From Prosthecobacter gellanilyticus (GTDB lineage Bacteria; Verrucomicrobiota; Verrucomicrobiia; Verrucomicrobiales; Verrucomicrobiaceae): 64,000 nucleotides of DNA. Positions 39,607 to 47,781 of the stretch are shown in pieces. Position 1 is the stretch's first letter, and each line of letters opens with the position of its first letter. The notes beneath the pieces were generated by a model. That model made no database searches. It was not told where the DNA came from and saw nothing but the letters and a program-made list of their open reading frames with translations. The position numbers were made by a program, and so were the translations under genes. The stretch lies in assembly GCF_007992435.1 (NCBI RefSeq), contig NZ_BKAG01000006.1, positions 153,321 through 217,320 of the forward strand, read 5' to 3'.

Positions 39607-41679
39607 TTATCCCTTGAGCAGCGCCGGCAGCGCCGAAACCGGTACAGCTTCGTAGCTGGAGGGGCTCATGGAGTAGCTGGCGCGGCCTCGTGAGAGGCTG
39701 CGGATGGCGCCGGCATAACCAAAAAGCTCCGCCAGCGGCACCTCGGCAAGCACGCCTGCCTCGGCACCACGCTGGTCGATGCCCACGATGCGGGCGCGAC
39801 GGCGGTTCAGATCACCCAGGATGTCTCCTTGATGATCCTCCGGCACGGTGCACTCCACGCGCATCACAGGCTCCAGCAGCACAGGGGCTGCGGCACGCAC
39901 GGCCTCGCGCAGGGCCTCGGCAGCAGCCAGGCGGAAGGCTTGGTCGTTGGAGTCCTTGGCATGGCTGGCGCCATCCACAATGCGGACCTGCAGATCCACC
40001 AGCGGACTGCCCGCCAGGGGGCCGGCCAGCGCCGCATCCTCGATGCCGCGATGCACGGAGTTCATGAAGGCGGCAGGAATGGTGCCACCGACGACAGCGT
40101 CCTCGATGACCACGCCTGAGCCGCGCTCCAGAGGGCGCAAAGCGAGCTTCACACGCGCATACATGCCGCTGCCGCCATTTTGCTTTTTCAGCAGATGATC
40201 GGCTTCAGATGTGCAGGTGATCGTCTCACGACACGCGATTTCAGGGGCACCTGCGATCGTCTCCAGGCTGTGTTCGAGCCGGAGCTTTTCGCGGATGACC
40301 TCGAGATGCAGCTCACCCATGCCGGAGATGAGGCACTGACCCGTCTCCTCATGCGTGCGCACGCGGAAGGTCGGGTCCTCATCACTGAGGCGCGAGAGCG
40401 CGGTGGCCAGTCGTGATTGATCCACCGAACGCGCAGGCTCGATGGCCATGCTCACCACAGGCTCCGGAAACACCGGAGGCTCCAGCGAGACAGGATGCTC
40501 AGGCAGACAAAGAGTATCGCCCGTGCTGAAATCTCGCAGGCCGGAGATGGCGCAGATATCGCCAGCATCCACCTGCTCAAGTTCATCACGTCGATCCGCG
40601 AAGACGCGAAGGAGTCGGCCACAGCGCTCGGTTTTGCCGAGGCGTGGATTCACCAGCGTCAGACCTTTCTCAAGGCTGCCGGAATACACACGCACATAGA
40701 CGAGACGGCCCGCCTGCGGATGACGCACGACTTTGAAGGCCAGCGCTGCCAATGGCGCAGTAATGGGGCTTTCACGCCGCACCTCTTCAGGCGCAGGCAG
40801 AAAGTCCACCACAGCATCCACCAGCGACTGCACGCCGATGTGCTTGTAAGCACTGCCGCCAAGGACGGGAATGAGCTTCCCGGCAATGGTCTGACGACGC
40901 ACAGCCTCACGCAAGGTGAGAGCAGGTACGGGGCGCTCCTCGAGCCAGAGTGTGGCGATCTCGTCATCGAGATCTGCCACGGCCTGGATGAGGGCACGAC
41001 GGGCCTCATTCGCCGCGTCACGCCAGTCTTCAGGAATGGCTTCCACGGTGAATCCAGTGGGCGATGTGCTGTCGGCACGCAGCGCCCGCTCATCGATGAG
41101 ATCAATCTGACCGATGAGGTCCGCTTCCGCTCCCCAAGGAAGCATCACGGGCCAGGCGTTGGCACGTAGTTTGTGACGCAGCTCATGCACCACGCGGGTG
41201 AAGTCCGCGCCGAGGCGGTCCATCTTGTTGATGAAGGCGATGCGGGGCACGCGATAGCGGTCCGCCTGTCTCCAGACGGTCTCGCTCTGCGGCTGCACGC
41301 CGCCCACGCCGCAGAACACGGCGATGGCGCCATCGAGCACGCGCAGAGAGCGCTCCACCTCGGCCGTGAAGTCCACGTGGCCGGGTGTGTCGATGATGTT
41401 CAGCCGGTGCTGCTGGCCTGCAAACAGGCGCGTGAGCGCCTCCACAGGACGTGGTGTCCAGATGCAAGGAGCTGCGGCGGAGGAGATGGTGATGCCCTTG
41501 TCCTTCTCGATCGGGGAGAAGTCCGTGGCCGTATTGCCGTCATGCACGTCTCCGCAGGTATGAATGGCGCCTGCGTAATAGAGAATGCGTTCGGTGAGCG
41601 TGGTCTTGCCCGCGTCAATATGCGCCGCGATGCCGATGTTTCGGATGCGTGCGGTGGAGTTTGTCAGATGAAGTTTCAT
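39607..41679 (-). CDS. Elongation factor G paralogue (translational GTPase)
   Basis: From the ATG at 41679 (MKLHLTNSTARIRNIG) the protein has 690 residues. G1 is AHIDAGKTT (residues 19-27), the switch region is KDKGITISSAAAPCIW, G3 DTPGHVDFTAEVERSL and G4 INKMDR. Domains II-V follow, with SGMGELHLEVI and GSGMYARVKL. The effector loop (DFSPIEKDKGITI) differs from canonical EF-G (EQERGITI), so it is probably a second, specialised EF-G, for example in recycling or under stress (inference). A good AGGAAA lies 11 bases before the ATG. Upstream there is a possible leader ORF. Confidence 0.87.
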   Translation of the reverse strand: MKLHLTNSTARIRNIGIAAHIDAGKTTLTERILYYAGAIHTCGDVHDGNTATDFSPIEKDKGITISSAAAPCIWTPRPVEALTRLFAGQQHRLNIIDTPGHVDFTAEVERSLRVLDGAIAVFCGVGGVQPQSETVWRQADRYRVPRIAFINKMDRLGADFTRVVHELRHKLRANAWPVMLPWGAEADLIGQIDLIDERALRADSTSPTGFTVEAIPEDWRDAANEARRALIQAVADLDDEIATLWLEERPVPALTLREAVRRQTIAGKLIPVLGGSAYKHIGVQSLVDAVVDFLPAPEEVRRESPITAPLAALAFKVVRHPQAGRLVYVRVYSGSLEKGLTLVNPRLGKTERCGRLLRVFADRRDELEQVDAGDICAISGLRDFSTGDTLCLPEHPVSLEPPVFPEPVVSMAIEPARSVDQSRLATALSRLSDEDPTFRVRTHEETGQCLISGMGELHLEVIREKLRLEHSLETIAGAPEIACRETITCTSEADHLLKKQNGGSGMYARVKLALRPLERGSGVVIEDAVVGGTIPAAFMNSVHRGIEDAALAGPLAGSPLVDLQVRIVDGASHAKDSNDQAFRLAAAEALREAVRAAAPVLLEPVMRVECTVPEDHQGDILGDLNRRRARIVGIDQRGAEAGVLAEVPLAELFGYAGAIRSLSRGRASYSMSPSSYEAVPVSALPALLKG

Positions 41680-41756
41680 AGAGTCAGATTTCCTGTGTTT
41701 CGGAACGTGCTGCTCCCCGGCTGGATATGAAAAGGCCCTGATGCGGCATTCAGCAT
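41676..41756 (-). CDS. Possible 26-residue leader ORF overlapping the EF-G paralogue start
   Basis: On the minus strand an ATG at 41756 is preceded by GGGAG at a 6-base spacing. It opens a 26-codon frame whose product starts MLNAASGPFHIQPGSS. Its TGA overlaps the EF-G ATG as ATGA. The arrangement would couple leader translation to EF-G translation. It is too short for similarity to help. Confidence 0.4.
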   Translation of the reverse strand: MLNAASGPFHIQPGSSTFRNTGNLTL

Positions 41757-41763
41757 TCAGGGC
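41730..41763 (-). promoter_or_regulatory. Attenuator-like hairpin in the EF-G paralogue leader
   Basis: Reading the minus strand, GCCCTGA (41763-41757) pairs with TCAGGGC (41741-41735). GCA/TGC adds pairs after a bulge, and TTTT follows at 41733-41730. It encloses the leader ORF start codon and ends about 50 bases before the EF-G start. It could be an intrinsic attenuator. Confidence 0.45.
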
Positions 41764-41965
41764 TCCCGGGGATAGCAGCAAAATCTGACCAATGTCCTTA
41801 TGACAACGTCATCCCGAGCCCTGGCCGAAGCCGGGCTGACGAAACTATTTTGAGGACGCGTGGTGTCATGAGCGTAAAGTTAGTTATGCCACGCTTGGAT
41901 GATTTGTCAATGAGGCGGACAAAATGTGCTTTTCACGAAGATGAGTTCATGAAGAATGCCGCGGC

Positions 41966-43012
41966 ATGAAATACACGCCTCTCCTCTGCTTTGCTGGCAT
42001 CGCCTTTGCTGGATCGCTTTCTGCCGAGACGGATACTCCGGAGATGACCGAGGCGCGTGTCATGGGAGTGACCGTGCTGCAGTTGATGCACGAGAATTTG
42101 AAGGATCGAGACCCGGAGAGCGCACCGGGTGTCAATGCCTGGATGGCCAAGGAGGGGAAGACTCTCGCTGCACTGGACAAGGAGAAGCCTGACAAATCCT
42201 GGCGTGATCTGGACAGCGCGAAACTGGTGACGAAGAGCAAGAGCTTCTGGCAGCTCTACTACGAAGTGGTGCCTGGAGATCCGGGATTGGCGATGCTCCA
42301 TGCTGGCTCATTGCTGGCAGCGGGAGATGCGGAGCGCGCGCAAAATATCCTGAGGCTCACGCTGCATCGTGGAGACTTGGAAGAGGAGACGCAGAAAATC
42401 CTGATCAGCGTCATGATGCAGTGCGGCGCTTTCATGAAGCCATCCCATGCACTGGTGGCGAAAGGGATCCCGCTGCATGACAAGGGCGACTATGAAGGTG
42501 CGCTGGCCCAGTATGACGCGGCCCTCCGCCTCTGGCCGAGAAATGGCTGGGCAGCCTATGAGCGCGGCACGACCTTCCTCTTTCAAGACAAAGGTGCCAG
42601 TGCCCGTGTCGACGAGGCCTTCGCCAAGGCTCGTGAACTGCAGCCGTTTCAGTTTCGAGCCTGGCAGGGCAAGACAGCGGACATCCCAGGCATGACGGAA
42701 ATGCTCACCGGGTTGCCTGATCTCTGGGAGCCTTCGCTCAAGGACATCGACTTCGTCATGAAGCCGCTCGATTTGCTCAAACTGTCTGAGATCCTGCAAC
42801 TGGCGGAGGTGGATGATCTGGCGCTGGTGGCGCGGCAGATCTACATCGTGCGGCGCGGACGCTACACGCCGGAGGATCATCCCTTCATCTCGAAATCACT
42901 TCGTCGGTTGGTGCCAGGCAAGGAAGCTGAGACGACGATCGAGAAACTCGGAGGTCCTAATTTCACAGCGATCCAGATCTTTGGCGCGCCAGTTCCTGGA
43001 AAGGCGAAATAA
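41966..43012 (+). CDS. Exported TPR-like protein, unknown function
   Basis: The product has 348 residues with a signal peptide (LLCFAGIAFAGSLSA). The mature part is helical. Residues about 170-225 look like a tetratricopeptide pair: LHDKGDYEGALAQYDAALRLWPRNGWAAYERG. AGSLLAAGDAERAQNILRLTL is another helical hairpin. The rest is not recognised. It diverges from the EF-G paralogue and is followed by a gene-poor stretch. It probably acts as a periplasmic scaffold, but that is only the usual role of TPR proteins. Confidence 0.6.
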   Translation: MKYTPLLCFAGIAFAGSLSAETDTPEMTEARVMGVTVLQLMHENLKDRDPESAPGVNAWMAKEGKTLAALDKEKPDKSWRDLDSAKLVTKSKSFWQLYYEVVPGDPGLAMLHAGSLLAAGDAERAQNILRLTLHRGDLEEETQKILISVMMQCGAFMKPSHALVAKGIPLHDKGDYEGALAQYDAALRLWPRNGWAAYERGTTFLFQDKGASARVDEAFAKARELQPFQFRAWQGKTADIPGMTEMLTGLPDLWEPSLKDIDFVMKPLDLLKLSEILQLAEVDDLALVARQIYIVRRGRYTPEDHPFISKSLRRLVPGKEAETTIEKLGGPNFTAIQIFGAPVPGKAK

Positions 43013-43101
43013 CAAAAAAGATGGTCGAGAGATGATTGACAGCACGCAGAGTTGAGTGAGAATCGCGGCCCCACTAACTCAACCAGGAGGGCCCTAACCA
43101 T

Positions 43102-43330
43102 ATGAAGAATATTGATCAGCACGAGCAGGCCGCCTTTTTTCGAGCGCACTAGCAAGCGCCGCAAAGGCTACCCGAGCGAAACACGCGTGAAGCGCGGCAT
43201 CCGCATTGTCCATGGAGACAAATGGCTGGAGGAAAAACTAGGACGGCAAGATCTATGCCCGTGCGGCTCCAACCGCCGGTTTCAAGAACTGCTGCCTCAG
43301 TGAAGGCCGCTACGAAGGCGCGGAACGCCA
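43102..43330 (+). pseudogene. SEC-C motif protein remnant with two frameshifts
   Basis: An ATG at 43102 gives [13 protein letters not shown] and then stops after a T6 tract. The next frame continues as [19 protein letters not shown] and reaches [15 protein letters not shown], the front half of a SEC-C zinc motif. The back half ([13 protein letters not shown]) is in the third frame and is restored if one C is removed near 43284. Two one-base shifts therefore break an otherwise recognisable small SEC-C protein. The intact motif is CxCx8C(C/H). Sequencing error at the T tract is an alternative. Confidence 0.65.
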
Positions 43331-43493
43331 CCGCTTTTTTCCGAGAGTGAGAAGAGCGGATACCCGAACGCACATACCACCAAGGCAGCATGAAGCGCAC
43401 GGATTCTCTTTGAGGGGATCTGTGCCTTCAGCGGTCTGTGGTGCACATCGCCATCACTCTCACACATCATCACTTTTTCCAATTCGCACGCTT
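43331..43493. other. Non-coding stretch before the RNA ligase gene
   Basis: The ligase frame stays open through this stretch, but the translation is His/Arg-rich without family similarity and joins the SEC-C remnant. A promoter for the ligase/HD-Pnk operon should lie here; none is obvious. Confidence 0.4.
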
Positions 43494-44234
43494 ATGGGTG
43501 CATCACACGACAGTTTTATCAAATACCCGCGCACCCCGCACCTCTTTGGTTCGAAGGGCACGGACGACGACAGGCATATGGGAGCCAAGGACTCGCAGAA
43601 GTTCATCGCGGACCCGTCACTCATCGCGGAGGAAAAGGTGGATGGCACGAATGTGGGCATCCATTTTGACAGCAAAGGGCGCATGGTACTGCAGTGCCGT
43701 GGTCATGAGATCACGGAGGGCATGCATCCGCAGTATGATCTCTTCAAGCAATGGACCGCGGTGAAGCGGCCCGTGCTGGAGGCCATGCTGGCGGACCGCT
43801 TCATCCTTTTTGGCGAGTGGTTGTATGCGAAGCACAGCGTTTTCTATCGCTCGCTGCCGCACTACTTCTTCGAGTTCGACATCTATGACAAAGTGGAGTC
43901 CTGCTTCCTCACGCTGGAGCGTCGGTTGGCCATGCTGGAAGGCACCGGCATCCACACCGTGCCCGTAGTGCATCAAGGCGCGCTGAAGCATGAGCAACTG
44001 CTAAAGCTCATCACCGAGTCCGTCTTTGACTCGCAGTTCGACAACCCGCTCACAGGCACCATGGATGCGCGCATGGAAGGTCTGTACCTGCGTACCGAGG
44101 CGGGAGGCAAGGTCACGGGCCGCGCGAAGATCGTGCGACCGGAATTCGTGGAGCGCGTGAAACTCTCCGAGCACTGGCAGCATCAGCAGATGGTGCCTAA
44201 CCAACTGGTGGAAGGAGCGGACATCTGGTCATGA
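43494..44234 (+). CDS. ATP-dependent RNA ligase (Rnl2-like nucleotidyltransferase)
   Basis: From the ATG at 43494 the product has 246 residues and the covalent nucleotidyltransferase motifs in order. Motif I is EEKVDGTN with the adenylated Lys48. Motif III is [12 protein letters not shown], IIIa [19 protein letters not shown] and [11 protein letters not shown] with Lys212. It lacks an obvious C-terminal OB or accessory domain, so it is a minimal ligase. It should seal 5'-phosphate and 3'-OH ends of RNA. Its stop overlaps the start of the HD-Pnk gene (ATGA), which implies coupled synthesis of end-healing and sealing enzymes. Confidence 0.85.
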   Translation: MGASHDSFIKYPRTPHLFGSKGTDDDRHMGAKDSQKFIADPSLIAEEKVDGTNVGIHFDSKGRMVLQCRGHEITEGMHPQYDLFKQWTAVKRPVLEAMLADRFILFGEWLYAKHSVFYRSLPHYFFEFDIYDKVESCFLTLERRLAMLEGTGIHTVPVVHQGALKHEQLLKLITESVFDSQFDNPLTGTMDARMEGLYLRTEAGGKVTGRAKIVRPEFVERVKLSEHWQHQQMVPNQLVEGADIWS

Positions 44235-45349
44235 GAACCTGGAAAGACATGCTGAAAGCCGCGGACGCGGACATTCTGGCCTGGGCTGCCGAGCAGCCCT
44301 GGGCGGAGCCCATGCGCCGCTGCGGCCAGGATGCCGAATGGCATGCCGAGGGAGACGTGTGGACACACACTGGCATGGTCTATAATCAAGTGACGCGTCT
44401 GGAGGGCTATGCGGATCTCACCCGTGTGGAGCAGGTGATCCTGCTCTTCGTGGCCCTCCTGCATGATGCCGGAAAGCCTGACACCACCGTGCTGGATCCC
44501 GAGACGGGGCGCACAAGATCGCCCAAGCACTCCATGGTCGGCGCGGCCATGGCGCGTGAGATTCTGCGCGCGCTGAAGTGTGATCTTCAGACACGCGAGC
44601 ACATCGTGAACCTCGTGCGCTATCACGGCAGGCCGCCCTATCTTTTGGAGAAACAGGAACCTGAGCTGGAGGTGGTGAAGCTTTCCTGCCTGCTTTCCAA
44701 CCGGCTCCTATATCTCTTTGCCCTTGCGGATACACGCGGACGGCATACGAAGGAGATGTCACGCCCAGAGGACACGCTGCATCTGTGGCGTGACACGGCC
44801 ACGGAACTGGGCTGCTTCACGCACATGTATCCTTTCGCGAATGAGCAGGCGCGGTTCTTGTTTCATCGCGGTGAGCTGACCAGCCTGCACTACACTCCGC
44901 ATGTGGATTACCGCTGCACCGTCACCATGATGAGTGCCCTGCCAGGCGCTGGCAAAGACACCTGGCTGGCCCGCGAGCGACCCGATCTGCCGGTGGTCTC
45001 TCTGGATGCCGTGCGCGAGGATCTGGACGTGGAAGCCACGGACAACCAAGGCACCGTGATCCAGGCCGCGCGCGAGCAGTGCCGCGAGCATCTGCGCGTG
45101 CATCGTGACTTCGCCTTCAATGCCACCAGCATCACCGCGCAACTCCGCAAACGCTGGATTGATCTCTTTGCGGACTACGGCGCGCGCGTGGAGATCATCT
45201 ACCTCGAGCCCGAGCTCAGCACCATCCTCCGGCAGAACAAGCAGCGCCAGAAAGATGTCCCCGAAACCGTTATCCGCCGCCTGAGTGAAAAGGTAGAAAT
45301 CCCCACCCTGGCCGAGGCACATGCGGTGTCCTGGATCGTGCCTGGGTGA
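44231..45349 (+). CDS. HD-Pnk end-healing enzyme: HD phosphoesterase fused to polynucleotide kinase
   Basis: The 372-residue protein has two domains. The N-terminal HD domain has His46 (WTHTGM), His78-Asp79 (LLHDAGK), His100 (SPKHSMVG) and His132 (RYHGRPP). The C-terminal kinase has the P-loop LPGAGKDT (237-244), then [10 protein letters not shown] and [14 protein letters not shown] with likely catalytic Asp and Arg residues. This is the architecture of the HD-Pnk family characterised from Runella slithyformis, in which the HD domain removes 2',3' phosphates and the kinase phosphorylates 5'-OH ends. Overlap with the ligase gene supports a heal-and-seal operon. The in vivo substrate is unknown. 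Confidence 0.87.
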   Translation: MRTWKDMLKAADADILAWAAEQPWAEPMRRCGQDAEWHAEGDVWTHTGMVYNQVTRLEGYADLTRVEQVILLFVALLHDAGKPDTTVLDPETGRTRSPKHSMVGAAMAREILRALKCDLQTREHIVNLVRYHGRPPYLLEKQEPELEVVKLSCLLSNRLLYLFALADTRGRHTKEMSRPEDTLHLWRDTATELGCFTHMYPFANEQARFLFHRGELTSLHYTPHVDYRCTVTMMSALPGAGKDTWLARERPDLPVVSLDAVREDLDVEATDNQGTVIQAAREQCREHLRVHRDFAFNATSITAQLRKRWIDLFADYGARVEIIYLEPELSTILRQNKQRQKDVPETVIRRLSEKVEIPTLAEAHAVSWIVPG

Positions 45350-45406
45350 ATGAAGCTGATGATGGCGCAAGACGCGAGGTGGTAGGGACGATTGATTTGT
45401 CCGCTC

Positions 45407-46885
45407 ATGAATCGCCTCATCCGCCTTGCTGTCCTGCTTTTGCCCATCTTTGCCACCGTGTTGTGCGCTGAGTTGCCTCAACCCACGCTGGAGCCGGTTC
45501 GACGCGCCGTGGACCTGAATCTTGGTGAGGCCGCAGAGGTGAAGATGGCAGACGGAGCCGTGGTGAAGGTGAAGCTGCTGGACCTGCAAGAGAAGGTGGA
45601 CGCCATGGCAAAGGCCGTGCGCGAGGCGAAGGTGACCATTGAGGTGAATGGCGAGAAGGCCGTGCTCTCCAGCGCGAACTATCACCTGCCGCGAGTTGTC
45701 GGTGGCGTGCAGGTGGACTGTCCGATCACCAAAGGCTACAACGCCAACAGCACTGCCGACTCCTGGGGGCTGGAAAAGGATGCACGTTTGCGGATCTGGC
45801 CTTCTGGAAAGCCCTGGATCGAGCCCGGGACGTTTGTGTATCCGCTGAAGCAACGTTGGTTCGCCACGATGACACAGTTCTCCAATGAGCCAACCTATGT
45901 GGATGGTGGCGACAAGCCTGACCGGAAGAAGATTTACTATCACAACGATCTCGATTTTGGCGGATGCGAGGGATTGACCGAGGTCATCGCCGCGACGGAC
46001 GGACTCGTGGTCAGTGTGGCGGACAAGCTCCTGGACGGCTATGCACTGACTCCCGCCAAGCCACGCTATGATGTGGTGTATGTGGTCGATGCACGCGGCT
46101 GGTTTTACCGCTACAGCCATCTCCACACCATCGATCCTGCGATCCAGCTTGGAGCGAAGGTGACCATGGGACAGAAAATCGGCATCCTGGGCAAGGAAGG
46201 CGCGAGCGGTGGCTGGACGCATCTGCACTTCGGCATCAAGAGCCGCCAGCCCTCAGGTAAGTGGGGCACGGAGGAAGCTTATGCCTTTGCCTGGGAGGCT
46301 TATGTGAAAGAGCAGAAGCCGGCGATCATCGCCGTGGCGAGACCTCATCACTTCATCCGTGCCGGCGAGACAATCACGCTGGACGGTAGCAAGTCTTGGG
46401 CAGCTTCCGGCAGCATCACGAAACACGAGTGGACCTTCACCGACGGCGGTAAATCAGATCAAAGCACCGTCACACGCACTTACACCAAGCCCGGCAGCTA
46501 CAGTGAAATCCTGAATGTCACAGATGCCTCAGGGCACGTGAGCTATGACTTCGCAGTCGTGCAGGTGATCGGTGAGGATGAAAAGAACATCCCGCCTGCC
46601 ATTCATCCGAGTTACTGGCCCACGATGAATCTGAAGCCCGGGCAGCCCATCACCTTCAAGGTGCGCACCTTCCGGGATCGCGGAGGTGAGACCTGGGACT
46701 TTGGCGATGGCACTCCGCCAGTGAAGGTGACCTCCGACGGCAGTGCCAAGCCTCTCGCAAAGGATGGTTATGCAGTCACCGAGCATGCCTTCGCAAAGCC
46801 TGGCGATTACATCGTGACCGTCGATCACTCCAATGACCGCGGCGAGCGCGCCGTGGCACACCTGTGGGTGCATGTGGAGGATTGA
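45407..46885 (+). CDS. Exported M23 metallopeptidase with PKD domains
   Basis: The protein has 492 residues with a signal peptide (LAVLLLPIFATVLCA). The central LytM/M23 domain has the zinc ligands His179 and Asp183 (YYHNDLDFGG) and the HxH pair His272/His274 (THLHFG), preceded by YRYSHLH. M23 enzymes cut peptidoglycan cross-bridges or act as scaffolds. Two PKD-like beta domains follow: GETITLDGSKSW through HEWTFTDGG, and a second ending near WDFGDGTPP. These may bind polysaccharide or protein. The ATG at 45407 was preferred to 45392 because it begins the signal peptide. Confidence 0.87.
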   Translation: MNRLIRLAVLLLPIFATVLCAELPQPTLEPVRRAVDLNLGEAAEVKMADGAVVKVKLLDLQEKVDAMAKAVREAKVTIEVNGEKAVLSSANYHLPRVVGGVQVDCPITKGYNANSTADSWGLEKDARLRIWPSGKPWIEPGTFVYPLKQRWFATMTQFSNEPTYVDGGDKPDRKKIYYHNDLDFGGCEGLTEVIAATDGLVVSVADKLLDGYALTPAKPRYDVVYVVDARGWFYRYSHLHTIDPAIQLGAKVTMGQKIGILGKEGASGGWTHLHFGIKSRQPSGKWGTEEAYAFAWEAYVKEQKPAIIAVARPHHFIRAGETITLDGSKSWAASGSITKHEWTFTDGGKSDQSTVTRTYTKPGSYSEILNVTDASGHVSYDFAVVQVIGEDEKNIPPAIHPSYWPTMNLKPGQPITFKVRTFRDRGGETWDFGDGTPPVKVTSDGSAKPLAKDGYAVTEHAFAKPGDYIVTVDHSNDRGERAVAHLWVHVED

Positions 46886-46917
46886 TTCGGATCACAGCCT
46901 TCGTTTAAGCTTTCACC

Positions 46918-47763
46918 ATGCGCCCCGCCATTTTGCTCTATCTTGCCGCCGTTGTCCTCTCCACCTCGATGGTGATGGCCGCAGGTGCGCCGTTCGACGT
47001 TCCAGGTCTAAAGAAGGACATCGAGTTCACCAAGGCGGGTGACATCTCACTGACTCTCGATGCCTATGTCCCGGAAGGTGAAGGTCCCTTTGCCGCCTGC
47101 ATCCTTGTGCATGGCGGTGGCTTCACGAAGGGAGACAAGCACACCTTCATCACGCCGTTGTTTGAGCCGCTGACGAAGGCGGGCTTTGTGTGGTTCACGA
47201 TCGACTACCGGCTCGCGCCACAGCATCAGTGGCCAGCTTGTGCCGACGATGTGAATGCAGCCATCAAGTGGGTGAAAGCACACGCCTCTGAGTACAAGGT
47301 GGATGTGAAGCGCATCGCGATCATCGGTGAATCCGCAGGTGGCCATTTGGTTTCCTGGGCCGGTGTGACCGCCACGGACGAAACGAAGGTGGCTGCCGTG
47401 GTGCCCTTTTATGCGCCGCATGATCTCGTGACCCATGTGAAGCGCCGGAACGAGATGCGCGGTCTGGGAGACCTGATCGGCAGCAGCGAGATGAACGAGG
47501 CAAATTTCAAGAAGCTCGAGGAGATCTCCCCCAGCCAGTTTGTGAAGCCAGGTTTGCCTCCCTTCCTCCAGATCCACGGCGATACCGACACCACCGTTGC
47601 GCATGAGCAGAGCGTACAGTTTGAAGCGAAGATGAAAGCCGCAGGAAACTCCTGCGAGACCATCACCGTCCCTGGTGGCGGTCACGGCATGGGCGGCTGG
47701 AGCAAGCTGAACTCCAACTACGCCGAACAAATGATTGCGTGGCTGAGGAAGGCCCTGAAGTGA
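46918..47763 (+). CDS. Exported alpha/beta-hydrolase, acyl esterase type
   Basis: The 281-residue product has a signal peptide ending near VMAAGA. It has the hormone-sensitive-lipase-like layout: HGGG at 65-68 (oxyanion hole), nucleophile Ser139 in GESAGG, Asp in GDTDTTVAH and His in GGGHGMGG. The close spacing and DYRLAPQHQWPA motif fit BD-FAE/esterase enzymes that remove acyl groups from sugars or small esters. It follows the M23 gene by 32 bases. The substrate is unknown. Confidence 0.87.
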   Translation: MRPAILLYLAAVVLSTSMVMAAGAPFDVPGLKKDIEFTKAGDISLTLDAYVPEGEGPFAACILVHGGGFTKGDKHTFITPLFEPLTKAGFVWFTIDYRLAPQHQWPACADDVNAAIKWVKAHASEYKVDVKRIAIIGESAGGHLVSWAGVTATDETKVAAVVPFYAPHDLVTHVKRRNEMRGLGDLIGSSEMNEANFKKLEEISPSQFVKPGLPPFLQIHGDTDTTVAHEQSVQFEAKMKAAGNSCETITVPGGGHGMGGWSKLNSNYAEQMIAWLRKALK

Positions 47764-47781
47764 GGCCTGCTGAGTCGGGAT

